DNA from: Heligmosomoides polygyrus polygyrus
Taxonomy: Eukaryota; Nematoda; Chromadorea; Rhabditida; Heligmosomidae
DNA: 64,000 bases
Assembly: GCA_947396885.1 (NCBI GenBank)
Contig: OX377202.1
Coordinates: 23,994,001 to 24,058,000, forward strand
Direction of reading: 5' to 3'
The position numbers and the translations under genes are program-made. Positions 42,836 through 52,844 of the stretch are shown piece by piece (the first letter of the stretch is position 1; each line of letters opens with the position of its first letter). Under the pieces are notes generated by a model that searched no databases, was not told where the DNA came from, and saw only the letters and a list, made by a program, of their open reading frames with translations.

Positions 42836-43415
42836 CCCATAAACTCCCCACCAGACGCTCAGCATGACTTTCCTCGCATGAATTTCACCTTTTACGAAAG
42901 ATTTCGGTACTTCATCGCGTTGGCACCGTGCGCGTTTACGAACGTGGTGGACGTAGAGGACCCATTTTTCGTCTCCTGTGACGATTGTGCAGCCAGTTGA
43001 AGGTGCGACTTCGGGAGAGCAGCTGAGTGCATATGTCCAGACGTCTTGACCGGTTGTCGTCAGTCAGTTCGTGTGGGAGCCACTGACCGAGCTTTTTAAC
43101 CATTCCTAGACATCACAGTCCATTGGCCGCGGTGGACGGGTACAGCCAAGAGCAGCAGCACACCTTCATATGGATGCTGCTCCTGTTTCCTCAGTTCAAC
43201 CAAAGATATCGTTGTCGCTGGAAGACCAGAGCGAAGCTCATCTTCGAGACTCCTGTTGCCGCTTCCAAAGCGTTCGAACCAGCCATACCCAGACCGTACA
43301 GATGGAGGTCCAGAGGCGAATAAACGGCACAAGTTTCGATGGGCTTCTGCGCGGAGTGCCCAGATTCAAACTCGTAAAGGAGTACGTATCTAATATGGGT
43401 AGACAGTTCGACCAT
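42836..43415 (-). pseudogene. mariner transposase, N-terminal and central part
   Basis: Starts with MVELSTHIRYVLLYEFESGHSA (43415), the usual mariner DNA-binding start. It continues after a frameshift with GYGWFERFGSGNRSLEDELRSG (near 43290), and then carries VTGDEKWVLYVHHV (first catalytic Asp, near 42985), ending at SVWWGVYGIC where the LINE is inserted. The coding potential resumes at 41225. Internal frameshifts and loss of part of the HTH region make it inactive. Confidence 0.9.
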
Positions 43416-43719
43416 CGTACAGTGAAATAGGCAAGGAAAACGGAGCTAGATATGTTATGCAGATACAACAGGAGAGTGTCCTTATATAGCACTTATGTAG
43501 AAATCTTCAGAGCATTCTAGAAAAAAAACTGGAGTATTGCGAAATTTTCTGCAGATACTTTCTGGGCACCCTAATATTTCTGGCTTTTATGTCTTGCATT
43601 TAGTTTGACCAGATGAATAGAGGGGAGATGTAGACTTAAACAAGAAGTATACTTTCAGATTCACCTTCCAGTGAGCAACGTCCCTCTGACATCGTGCTAC
43701 TCAGAATCCTAATTATGAT

Positions 43720-44002
43720 GGGACGCGCGGCAGCTCAGTCAGAGGAGGCGCTGGCTGTCGCGTGCCCCGATTCGAAGTTTCTGGATCAGATTTCAGCGCA
43801 ATGCCTGCCATCACTTGTGTGTCGGTGAAGTGGCCAGACTTCTCTGAGAAGCCCAAAACACTGGTTTCTCCATCGGCTAGCCACCCAAAGTCTTTGTTTG
43901 GGCCGAACACGCATTTAAGCTACATCCACACTATACCATGTAGGTGAAATGTGTGGTGCATCTCAGGTAGTGACTGAATAACGTCGTCTTTCATCCTTTT
44001 AA
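43720..44002 (+). mobile_element. SINE-A, nearly full length
   Basis: GGACGCGCGGCAGCTCAGTC, GGAGGCGCTGGCTGTCGCG, a decayed B box, CATCGGCTAGCCACC, GTGTGGTGCATCTCAGG and tail CGTCGTCTTTCATCCTTTT. Confidence 0.85.
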
Positions 44003-45039
44003 TCTTTAGACCTATTACTGGGAGTATCTGAAGAAAGCAGCAGCGTTAATTTCTGGAAAGTAGCGTCTGTGCCTACCAGTTGCCTTATGGCTACACGTTT
44101 TAATTCTGCCCAGAAAACAGATGCCATTTTAGACCAATTAATGCGTGAAAGACTGTAAAAAGGCCATGGCGGTTAGATCGCCACTACTGTTATAACGCGT
44201 ATTTTCTCTGGTCCTTCCAGCACGGAATAAATGGACGGGACTGTAAAGCAACACGGAGCAGACACGGTGCTCAAGTAATTGACCAGAAAGCTGAAGTTTC
44301 ACCTCATCGCTACTCCACTAAAGGGCCAAGATATTTGTTGAAGGCTCTTCTCTGGCTCTTAAAAAGGCCAAGGCCCTCCGTGACTTCAGATTGAGGTTCG
44401 GCAACGTAATGAAGGTCGCGTACCTCTTTCCTTTATCCTTCACAGAACAACTGAGCAATGCCTTGATCCTTTCTCCGATGTTCACTCAAATCAGTCACTG
44501 CTAAGCGATTTCCTCGAGAAGATCGTAGAGCTTGGGCAAACAGTGCGCCAGTGATATACGATACGCTACGTAGGGTAGGCAAACCCGCGGCACATATTGG
44601 CGCCCATTGGCGCCAGAACAATACACATTTACGTCGGCAAATGACATCGACACGGTAATTTCTCACGACCATAATTACACCTATTGGAGCCGGCTCAGCA
44701 TGACCACGTAGTAGTGCATATTCGGCCAGTTCTAATCTAATTGCGCTGGGATTTTAACCGTGTTTCTGACATGGTTCTAGGTCACTGAAGTATTTAGACC
44801 TCTAGCTGAGAAATCTCTTAAAATAGCAGTTTTCTATACTAGAAAGAGTACAGGTCGGCATTAACCAGTCACCGCCAGGGTCCAGCTTGAGGGTGTGGGT
44901 TTGAATTAAGTCGTGTTTTTTGAAATCTGTTTTTTTCGCAAGGTAAGAGGCAAGATAAGATTTTAAGAGAGCTTTTTCTTCTATTTTTCAAAAAGCTATT
45001 GGGGTTTTCGAATCTCGAAAAACTTGCCGCGTAGAGGGG
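44003..45039. other. 1 kb without an assigned feature
   Basis: Short frames only, with no motif or splice support. Confidence 0.4.
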
Positions 45040-45275
45040 AATGCGTGTAGCGTATGTAGGATGTGTCGACTGTCGCGTACATCCGAAATCAAGTTCCTGG
45101 TTCGGATTTCCCGCCCAGGCCAATCAAGCCGAACATCCTTCCGGGTCTGTTAATTGGTACCAGACAAGTCCTGGGAAGAATATAACGCAGACAAGTTCAT
45201 CGGTTGACTACTGCAAGTTATTATGTGGCCAAATACGCATTGAGTGACGCCGTCCTTTATCCTTTATACCGAGTG
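45040..45275 (+). mobile_element. SINE-A with internal deletion
   Basis: Head and B box (CTGGTTCGGATTTCCCGCCC) are sharp, but the block between AATACGCATT and GACGCCGTCCTTTATCC, normally about 60 bp, is missing. Confidence 0.85.
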
Positions 45276-45477
45276 AAAATCATTTTTGTAAACGTCCAAT
45301 TTTGGTGCTCCAATGATATCGGACCAAGATCGACCGGAGGTCAATCCAACCTGCTCATGATTTCTTCCATGTGTAATGAGCAAGACTTGAAATTTTTGTA
45401 GCAAAATTTCAAGTATATAGATGGTCTGCTTCAGATAGAAAATAACATTTCTCCACTCTCTCTCTCTCAATCTTCCT

Positions 45478-45680
45478 CTGTTGGATATTACGGAGACAAT
45501 TTGAACTCGTATTCAGCCTATACCATGACTTCTCGTGTCAGTATTGTGTCCTTCACTGACAAATCTGGTACCAATTACCGAGCAGGGATCGGGTTGGATG
45601 CCTTTGAGGCAGCCACTGAATCAGGAATCGGTTCAATGTGCATGCAAGAGCTAGCGCATCCTCCGACTGCTCTACATGCC
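45478..45680 (-). mobile_element. SINE-A, diverged
   Basis: Reverse-strand CCATGACTTCTCGTGTCAGT, AATCTGGTACCAATTACCGA, CATCCTCCGACTGCTCTACATGCC. Confidence 0.75.
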
Positions 45681-45814
45681 AACTATTAAAATGCTTATAA
45701 ATATTAAATAGCCAGCTGACCAAGTGGGCCTTGAAGAAGAGCACGCAAATACAATAGCGCACACGGTAAGGAGCGCTCTTCTCTACACTTTCTAATTATA
45801 TCGTTTTCATGTCG
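45681..45814. other. No assigned feature
   Basis: Short spacer. Nothing recognised. Confidence 0.4.
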
Positions 45815-46675
45815 AATTTGGTAGTTTTCAAATCAAATTGGACACTCTTCAAATCAATGTGGACACTTTTCGAATCAAATTGGACAGTCTTCTTAACCGG
45901 CCTATAAACTTTGGAATCAAATTGAACGTCTTCCAAATCAAGACGAGCTTCCTATAAGTTAAACTGAACATAAGATCGTTAGAACAATTTTTTGTTCAAT
46001 GAAAACTTAGAGTAACTTTTTTGAAGACTTTTTTTTTTACTTTAGCTGCTGAATAAGTGAATTAATTTTCTAAAATGTGATTTTTTGAGAAAAAATTATA
46101 AATTGAACTTCGCAATCGTGTCCTATATCAAAAGACCGGATCGCGCCATGCACTCAAAAAGTTTAGCGCAACGCTTGTTCGATTGATAGTGTAAATACTG
46201 CTTACAAGAAAGTTAGTAGTATTAGGATTTATGTGTGTTTTTACAATTGTTTTTGTTGCACCGCTTGCAGGTGTCAAACTGCATGCAAACAGAAATTTTG
46301 CTATCAATCGAATGAAAATCGCGAAGTTTCGGACGGAGGCAAAAACGGCGCAATCTCTGCTTTCGCAACATAAAATGGCCGCCTTCTTGCTCTTCAAATC
46401 AAAGTTTGAACAACTAGGTTTTCTTCGAATAATAGTTTTTTTTATAAAATTTCAAGCTATGTATCCTCTTAGCGGGACGTAAATTAAAACTTCAAAGAAA
46501 GCTATACTGAAATGTTCCTTGAATAGAAGATTATTCTAACATTTTCGGAGAGTTTATGCTTTAATGTAGAAGAAATTCATTTCGATTTGGACGAATTCAC
46601 TTTGATTTGAAAAGTCTTAGGTTAGCTTAGAAGAGTGTCCAATTTGACGTGAAAAGTGTCCAATTCGACGTTGAT
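45815..46675. repeat. Fold-back element FB-D, copy 1
   Basis: Ends in inverted repeats of the AAATTGGACACTCTTC...TTTGAA type: left 45830-45990, right 46560-46675 read inward as GTCCAATTTGACG then TTCTAAGCTAACC. Middle blocks ATGCACTCAAAAAGTTTAGC and GTTTTTGTTGCACCGCTTGC...GGTGTCAAACTGCATG also occur, partly inverted, in the copy at 52.8-53.8 kb. No coding frame of note. Confidence 0.7.
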
Positions 46676-46689
46676 ATGGTATATTTAAG

Positions 46690-46925
46690 GTTCGGTTCAA
46701 GCTCTGGACCACCAAACCTTTCATCCTTCCGAGTTCCATTAACGAGCGACAATCTTGTTTTTTTTAAGTACGGATCGTTCACTTGTTCTCTCAACTGCAT
46801 TTTTCGATTCGTTGTGTGAGTCAAATGTTGTAGGTATTGATATAGACACCAGGATATGCCGTAGAAGTACATAGCGTTGCGCATCCCTCAACGGGAGTAA
46901 TTGATGCCGGCCTCTATCCTTTATT
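46690..46925 (+). mobile_element. SINE-A, strongly diverged
   Basis: TTAAGGTTCGGTTCAAGC, CCAAACCTTTCATCCTTCCGAG, GATATGCCGTAGAAGTACATAGC and GCGCATCCCTCAACGGGA keep the order of the family. Confidence 0.6.
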
Positions 46926-47063
46926 CCTCTCCTTGGTGAACGATTCTCATTACCTATTTCGGATCTTGCTACTTCTGTAGTCTGTTAAAGGAGAGAGTGT
47001 TCACATGAAAAATACGAGATAGAGTAGAGTAGACTAAGCAAAATCGGTGGTAGTTCATTCCTG

Positions 47064-47312
47064 TAGAATGCGCCATGCACAACACCTCTTCAAAGTACCG
47101 TGAAGAGACTTCGTATGTGTATTCAGCTCTCACAATGACTGCTGCTGGACAAGCTGACACATCAACGTGTCTACTTTCGTTGACTGCAAGAAGTTGTTCA
47201 AATACTTTTCACAGCTGGTTCTATTTGGTGTTCCCGGGGTCAATATCGAACTAGTACAGCGGTCGATTTGTGAGAAGTCAGCAGCGCCTCCCCCTACTGC
47301 ACTACAGTGTCA
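47064..47312 (-). mobile_element. SINE-A, strongly diverged
   Basis: Reverse-strand TAGAATGCGCCATGCACAAC, CACAATGACTGCTGCTGG, CAGCGCCTCCCCCTACTGCACTAC. Confidence 0.65.
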
Positions 47313-47490
47313 ATTTTTTTTGCCAGCACCTGCGTCTAATTTATCCCAATCATCGTTAAGCGCGTAATTAATTTATAAACCGCCTTAAATCGAATGACAT
47401 TTTGGGGACAATAAATAAAGTGCGAAGAGATGCTTGAAAAACAACATTTGGAGGAAGAAGTGCTAAGCAACTGTGCCTAAAAACCGTCTC

Positions 47491-47694
47491 TTACACATTC
47501 CCTTCGACGTTGGCGTCACCGATATTCTTTGCCCTCTTCCGATTGTTGCCTCCTGCCCCAGAGCGGGTGATGGTCTCAAGCACGTTTCTAAAGGTATCAG
47601 TGAACTTTTTCAAGCCGTACAACCTACCATCCTCGAGGACCATAAACCGCGCGTGGGCAACGCTCGTGTTTAGGGTCGTCGATGGAATTCTCTT
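47491..47694 (-). CDS. Candidate terminal coding exon, unknown protein
   Basis: A minus-strand frame of 67 codons ending in TAA has regular codons and protein-like content: LNTSVAHARFMVLEDGRLYG, LKKFTDTFRNVLETI and a basic end NNRKRAKNIGDANVEGNV. The opposite-strand frames look like shadows. The upstream sequence has an in-frame stop at 47695-47697, so it needs either an acceptor close by or a start at the Met at 47643. A TATAAAAG motif lies on the same strand near 47755. Family unknown. Confidence 0.4.
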   Translation of the reverse strand, partial: KRIPSTTLNTSVAHARFMVLEDGRLYGLKKFTDTFRNVLETITRSGAGGNNRKRAKNIGDANVEGNV

Positions 47695-48170
47695 TTAGTT
47701 CCTTTGCGAATCAGGTTAACCATCCACCTACCATTTTAGTGCCCGCCGTCTCTTTTATAGGCGGTACGTGCCATGTCTTGAAGGCTGAACTCGTAAATCG
47801 AGTTATGTAAACAGAGGAAAAGAAGTTGAACATTTTTCTTTGCAGGAAAGTCATAATGGAAAGCGATGAGCACGATCTCTGATTTCTTCTAAAAACTTTA
47901 TGGGAGTAATGATTGGCATTTGCTTTCGCTTCATGGTTTGTATAAACACTGATTTACGGAGTCAAGAGCATACGGTGCCTCTTATGGATTTGGGCCACCT
48001 AAGGTTGAATCATTAAGGTCAATCCGGGGTATGCGGGGATGAGGGGAGAAACATTCTACTACGGTATGTGGTGTATGGTATTCCTCATATGCCTCACCTA
48101 CCCATTCACAAGCACACTGCTAGATGTACGATACTGAATGACGCCCGTGTACCTCTTCGCATATTCACAG
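47695..48170. other. No assigned feature
   Basis: Contains a good plus-strand acceptor-like TTTTTCTTTGCAG near 47843, but no long frame after it. Nothing else recognised. Confidence 0.35.
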
Positions 48171-48351
48171 GGATTTCACCTTTATCCCGAGCTTGATGAA
48201 TCCGCACCTGAACGCAGCACTCGCATCCAGTCGCTCAGTTCCGCAGGACTGAATCAAGCAAGACATATGCTGGGCCTGGAACAAAGTGCTCTAGCTCAAA
48301 CCATGTGTCTTTTCAACATTATATGTAGACGGCAATTGAATGAAGATCGAG
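48171..48351 (+). CDS. Internal exon of an unidentified gene
   Basis: A 181-nt exon bounded by acceptor CATATTCACAG and donor CGAG|GTTAGT. The open frame encodes GFHLYPELDESAPERSTRIQ, SSAGLNQARHMLGLEQSALA and QTMCLFNIICRRQLNED, a mostly helical segment with normal codon usage. It leaves one base of the next codon at its donor. I do not recognise the protein. It may belong to the same plus-strand gene as the exon at 50678-50906, but at least one linking exon would be required because the phases do not match directly. Confidence 0.55.
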
Positions 48352-48569
48352 GTTAGTAGATCGTTCCAGGAAATGCGGTACAACTTGCGGTGGGCGGCCG
48401 TGGACAAGTCAGTGACTAATCCCTCTCAGACAAGCCTGAGCCCAGATCCATCAAACGCTACGCCCTTTAACGGTGAAAATACCGCCAAACCCCATGATAG
48501 TACATTCATCAGCATCCGGATTGACGGTACTTTCACCGTTAGAGGGCGGTTATCTGGCTCTATTTATCT

Positions 48570-48686
48570 GGCTCTTGGAAGGGATTTAAGATCTGAGTGC
48601 GCTGTTCGGGAAATCCGAACCATGAACCCCGAGTCGGAGTGCACGCGACAGCCAGCGCCTCCTCTGACTGCGTTCCACGCGCTCGT
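48570..48686 (-). mobile_element. SINE-A head fragment
   Basis: Reverse-strand GGAAATCCGAACCATGAACC and GCGCCTCCTCTGACTGCGTTCCACGCGC. Confidence 0.8.
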
Positions 48687-48807
48687 CAATATTATAGCAC
48701 CAAGAAATACAAGATACAAATGTATTACTTGTAGTTCTGCTAAACGGAGCACCAACAGATGATGTTCTAAAGCTTGGAAAATTAGTATCTTTTCTTTATC
48801 GTTCCAT

Positions 48808-48995
48808 GAGTGCGTATCAGTGCAGTAAGAGGAGGCGCCTTTTGTCGCGTGCACCTCGAAACGAGGTTCTTGGTTTGGGTCCCGTCAGGCGAGAGCAAAT
48901 CTTCCATCGCTTCGTGGTCGATGAGTTGATGCTACACTTTTTCGGGAAGGATAAAACACTGACTTGTCTTTTGATTCAGGCCAAATAAAAGACAA
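48808..48995 (+). mobile_element. SINE-A 5' two thirds
   Basis: CAGTGCAGTAAGAGGAGGCGCC, CTTGGTTTGGGTCCCGTC, GGGAAGGATAAAACACTGACTTG. Confidence 0.75.
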
Positions 48996-49169
48996 TTTCA
49001 AGAAGAAGGAAACAAGAGTCTAGCGTAATCGAACATAGAAACAATCAACTCTAGAATTACTATAAGGTATAAAACGACAGTGCTTCACCACCAACACATC
49101 GACATCGTTGGACACTTCGCAAATATGAACATAAAAAGCACCATCTATAAGTTTGAACAAAACGTTTCT

Positions 49170-49330
49170 GTAGATATTCTTGCTTACTAAGCAACGGGTT
49201 GAATTTTTTAGATCTCTCATAGAGGTTAGAAAGCATGATCTGGTGCGCGATATAGCAACCGAGGCCTTAACAAGGCTCGTTTGTGAAATTATCCCAACGG
49301 TTCTCAACAAGAACAACACGGTCTTATAGA
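49170..49330 (+). pseudogene. Candidate coding fragment, helical, unidentified
   Basis: After an acceptor-like TTTCTGTAG a frame encodes LLTKQRVEFFRSLIEVRKHD, LVRDIATEALTRLVCEIIPT and a stop. The peptide is convincing by eye, but its phase does not fit the exons at 48.2 or 50.7 kb. It may be an exon with donor GAG|GTTAGA near 49225, or a fossil of a mobile element. Confidence 0.25.
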
Positions 49331-49374
49331 GCATCCAACAAGGAACACAGTGGTGAAGCTCATTTTTGCTGCGG

Positions 49375-49685
49375 GCCATTGGGCCAAAAATGACAAAAAA
49401 CGGCCACCTAGGAGCTCATACATGTGAGGTCGGGGGTACTGATCCTCCCTCATGAGCTAGCATTTTGCCGTGTTCACTCTAAGCCGAATTCGTGTAAGCT
49501 TCTCAATTTTAACTGAAATGGAAGTCAGAATTTCTTTAGCACACGGGTTGATCAGGGTGCACTCCATTCCTCTCCAATCAAAGCGGGGCAAAATGATCAG
49601 CACTAGTTGCCTGGAGGAGGATACGTATCCCCGACCTCCGTCCATGGGTAGCTAGACGACAAATTTTTGCCATTTTTGGGCATCG
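49375..49685. repeat. MITE-like element, about 300 bp
   Basis: Inverted ends GGGCCAAAAATGACAAAAAA and GCCCAAAAATGGCAAAAATT (read inward from 49681), each followed by CTAG...ATG.GAGGTCGGGG.TAC..ATCCTCC. No coding content. Confidence 0.7.
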
Positions 49686-50044
49686 CTTTTTTACAAGACC
49701 ATATAGGTCTCCTTGAAAATAGTTCTGTTAAGATCACAGATGTCCCTTATGAGTTTCAGATTACCTCTTGCAAAATGTGTCAGCATCCCATCGAGGAGAT
49801 ACGTTGGATTTACGGCTAGATTTTCACCAAAGATTTCGTTTAATTATAATATCGGCAATTTTTTCTTTTCTTGAGTGAACGAAGACCATAAAGCTCCGAC
49901 TTCTGCCCTTAGGTTTAAAAAGTGTCCAGATTGTTCTGATAAATGTCTAGCTGGATTTAAAAGACCCTAGTTTGATTCGAATGACGTCCATTGCAATACG
50001 GAAACGATATAAATCAAGGACAAAGGACGGCATTGCTCACAAGG
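49686..50044. other. No assigned feature; FB-D-like end fragment
   Basis: AAAAAGTGTCCAGATTG...GTTTGATTCGAATGACGTCC at 49917-49990 resembles the ends of FB-D. Nothing else recognised. Confidence 0.4.
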
Positions 50045-50355
50045 GAAGGGTCTGAAGCGTATGTCTGAACGGGGGAACGAGTCATATAGGGAGAATCCCT
50101 ACCCCTCAATTAGTACAAATTTCTTTTCGCCAAGTCGTTAAACCAAAGGAGTAGGGGGACCTTGAAGTTACAATGGAATACGGCGCATCACGAGTTTGGA
50201 GCTCTTGTACGCCCGCGATGCCTGGGATGGCAAGCGGGTCGGAGCGCAGTGCAAGTGACGTTGCTTCATGCGAGGAAAGTCGGGAGTTCGGTTCTTCCCC
50301 GCTGCTGCATCTTTGCATTTCAACTGATTTGCTGAGATTTGGAGGATTCTGACGT
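50045..50355 (-). repeat. FB-E inverted repeat, left arm, tRNA-like
   Basis: Complementary over about 310 bp to 50945-51275, with matching blocks GGAATACGGCGCATCACGAG, TGTACGCCCG, CATGCGAGGAAAGTCGGG and GCATCTTTGCATTTCAA. Both arms contain GGAGCGCAGT...GACGTTGC and GGGAGTTCGGTTCTTC-type boxes placed like A and B boxes, so the unit may be tRNA-derived. Confidence 0.85.
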
Positions 50356-50677
50356 CTATACCCTTTTCAGACGTTTACCTAATTATTTATTTACCTAATT
50401 TCCCAGCTGCATGCTATGGTATTCAACATGATGATGTAGAAATGATCAGTGATACACAGGTACAAAGTACATGAAGCAGCACTGGGCACAATACGGGCTA
50501 CAGGCTCCCCATAGTTTGTTTTGATACATGGACCAATAACCTCGGGAAAAACATGCTGCTCGCATTCTCAAAAGAGACGTCGGAAGTGTTTCAAATGAGA
50601 AACCTCTGTGGATCCCGCAAATTAACCTAAGCGGCATCTCTCTTTTCCCTCATCTCTGCCTGTCACCTGGAAATCAG
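50356..50677. other. Presumed intron upstream of the exon at 50678
   Basis: Ends in pyrimidine-rich TCTCTTTTCCCTCATCTCTGCC then CAG. No other feature. Confidence 0.4.
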
Positions 50678-50906
50678 AGGTCTGCTGAAGGTTTTCCAAA
50701 ACCTAACAGCAACAATGTCCACCGATGCTCGAGTGGTGAACCACCTGCTCACGCTGAAGTGTGGTCCACCTTTAGACAAGGAACCTTCGAGGGAAGTAAT
50801 CAAGCTGGTCAAGCTGTGCAGTATACTAAAGGACTTCGAAGCAGATCAAGTTGATGAAAACGTTCTGGTTAAAAATCCGGTCAGTAATAAACAAGTCGCA
50901 AGAAAG
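50678..50906 (+). CDS. Internal exon of an unidentified gene, flanked by inverted repeats
   Basis: A 229-nt exon with acceptor GAAATCAG preceded by a pyrimidine tract and donor AAG|GTACTC. It encodes 76 codons: GLLKVFQNLTATMSTDARVV, NHLLTLKCGPPLDKEPSREV, IKLVKLCSILKDFEADQVDE and NVLVKNPVSNKQVARK. It is helix-rich and soluble, with balanced codons, and an internal Met (50715) is probably not the start. The first base completes a codon begun in the previous exon. The two FB-E arms lie 320 bp upstream and 40 bp downstream, so they sit in its flanking introns. Protein not recognised. A second frame is also open over part of the exon, but has a stop. Confidence 0.55.
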
Positions 50907-50944
50907 GTACTCTCCACAGCGTACCGCTATAAAATACGCAGGAA

Positions 50945-51275
50945 ACGTCGAAAATGGTATCGACCTCAGAGTCCACAAATCTCAACCAATCAATTGAAAT
51001 GCAAAGATGCATCAGCGCAGAAGAACCGAACCCCCGACCTTCCTCGCATGAGGCAACGTCTTTATCAACTCCGCTCCGAGCCGCTTGCCGGTAGAGACAT
51101 GCGGGCGTACAAGACCCCCAAACTCGTGATGCGCCGTATTCCATTGTAACTTAGGTACCCCTACTGCTGGGTTTAACGACTTGGCAAAAATAAAGAAACA
51201 CGTTTTTATACTAATTGAGGGGTGAGGATTCTCCGTATGACTCGCTCCCCTTTCAGACATATGCATCAGGCCCTT
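50945..51275 (+). repeat. FB-E inverted repeat, right arm
   Basis: Reverse complement of 50045-50355. It keeps GAACCGAACCCCCGACCTTCC (B-box inverse), CCTCGCATGAGGCAACGTC and AACTCGTGATGCGCCGTATT. Confidence 0.85.
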
Positions 51276-51573
51276 CCCTTGTCAATCCCTTTAGGGATGC
51301 GCAACGCATTCTATTACTTCTACGGGATGTCGTGGAGGCGATTTGAATGTGAATTTTTCCGTAGAACGAATTACGGTGGCCAACCGATGAAGAAGTCAGC
51401 GCTTGTTCATGGCTGGCCTGGCCTTACATCCCACCGGGGTCGTTGAATGGGTATCAGACATGACTGGTACCCATTCACCGACCCCGGTGGGATTTAAGGC
51501 CTGGGCGGGAAATCCGAACCAGGAACCTGGTGTCGAGTGCGCGCGGCATGCTTCACTCTGCGCTACTCGCGCC
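51273..51573 (-). mobile_element. SINE-A with an internal palindromic duplication
   Basis: Reverse-strand full-order copy (GGGATGCGCAACGCATTCT to CTGCGCTACTCGCGCC). In its middle, GGCCTTACATCCCACCGGGG...ATGGGTATCAGACATGA is followed by its near-exact reverse complement ACTGGTACCCATTCACCG...GGTGGGATTTAAGGCC (51413-51505). The normal element has this block once. Confidence 0.9.
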
Positions 51574-51759
51574 TACAAACGATATAAATACTCCTCGAGA
51601 ATTATCCTATTTGAAGCTGTGATTGAATTGGTTCCAAGATACGTGCGAGGTGAATTTCCCTCCTAGGCTAGAAAGGATCAGCATCCAGAAGACACGGGAG
51701 GCGGGATGCCCTTCCTAGCCCTAATCCACCAGTGCTCTGCATTCCTTCTGTGAAACCCG
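51574..51759. other. No assigned feature
   Basis: Nothing recognised. Confidence 0.4.
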
Positions 51760-52260
51760 CACTTCATTGAATGCAGAGCTTTTTCGTCGATTCGCACTGT
51801 TCCGGACCTCAGTGTGGTTCCAACGATGTGCAAACCGCGACCAGCGCCGAGCAGGCCACATTCCAGCGTTCCTGCTTCTCTCCGTGTTCCTCCGCAGATT
51901 CGCCCTTCTCTCGCGCTGCCTCGTCGCGCATTCGATCGGCCTTCTTTTTAGTCGTCGGCCGTTCGACCTTCTGCGGTTGCTGGTCGAATTGATTCCATAC
52001 AGGCGCTTACGTCACGCGTGCCTCCATCGGGGAGACGACGACGATGGTCGTCGTCGTCGGCGTCGTCGTCTCACCAGCCGCTCTGGGTCGAACGCGCACC
52101 GCTCTGACGGGGTCCTGGACTTCCACCGTCGTCATCGCCGTCGTCATCACACCGACCTGATTCGATTAGAAACAGAGGTCACACATATCGGCCTTACGTT
52201 AGCTATACCATGTATCAGCCATCGGCGTAGCTACCCGTTTCCTGAAGGGAACTAATTTTT
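51760..52260. promoter_or_regulatory. GC-rich island with GTC/GAC repeats, candidate promoter or 5' exon
   Basis: CpG-rich sequence with a TTACGTCA (CRE-like) site near 52009 and a perfect GAC/GTC hairpin at 52033-52060 (GACGACGACGA / GTCGTCGTCGTC). Overlapping plus-strand frames (51767-52255 and 51771-51992) are open. One encodes low-complexity Asp-rich then Arg-rich sequence, which reflects the trinucleotide repeat. I infer a promoter or first-exon region but cannot assign strand. Confidence 0.3.
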
Positions 52261-52844
52261 CTGGGTTTTCTTGACTACTAGGAAAAATAGAAAATTATGA
52301 GTGTTTCCTTTAAACGGTGCCTCAGTAAATGGTGAAAGATTGATTTTTTTCGCTGGCTATCATTCGATAACCAGTTTAGCCACGCCATAATTTTTATAAG
52401 GTGGAAGAACTTCGAGCAATTCCAGCTTTGTACATCTTCTTGAGTACAAGATGCGAAGGTCAGACCAACAAGGAAAGCGGCACCGCATCGCCCTTCCTCT
52501 CCTTCCTCTCATCCTTTTTCTTATCCCTCTACGCGGCAGCTTGCGTTTCCTGGAGAGCTGATTCCACGAAAGCTGTTTCATCCTCACCATGAGAGACTTT
52601 CAATGGGCCTCTTTGCCGCCAATTAGTTAATTGCCCAAGATGTTGTATCTCTTGCCGTTGTTTCTCCTAAATTACTGTCACCGGTGCATAAAGAGGGCAA
52701 GCGGAGATCCGTTTGTCCGAAAGGTGCTGATACAGTCGTCGAAAAAAGAAAAAGATCGCACTCCAAAGCAATCTGTTTTCGAGCTCAGTGGAGCTCAGAT
52801 AGTCGTATGGTATCAGTCACCCACAACGAGTTGATATGTACCAT
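52261..52844. other. No firm feature
   Basis: A short minus-strand segment near 52620-52535 reads GPLKVSHGEDETAFVESALQ then ETQAAA-stop, which looks coding. No splice acceptor could be fixed, so I do not call it. Confidence 0.25.

Larger units (their letters stand above)
40734..43574 (-). mobile_element. mariner transposon, interrupted by a LINE
   Basis: Flanked by TA on both sides (40732-40733 and 43575-43576). The ends are inverted repeats TTAGGGTGTCCAGAAAGTAT on the left and TTAGGGTGCCCAGAAAGTAT read inward from the right, continuing with CTGCAGAAA. Subtracting the LINE leaves about 1.24 kb, the normal mariner length. The transposase runs on the minus strand. Confidence 0.95.

Noticed and set aside
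50881..51144. Minus-strand frame through the FB-E right arm
   Set aside because: It lies in a repeat arm and is a mirror of the left arm, so not host coding sequence.
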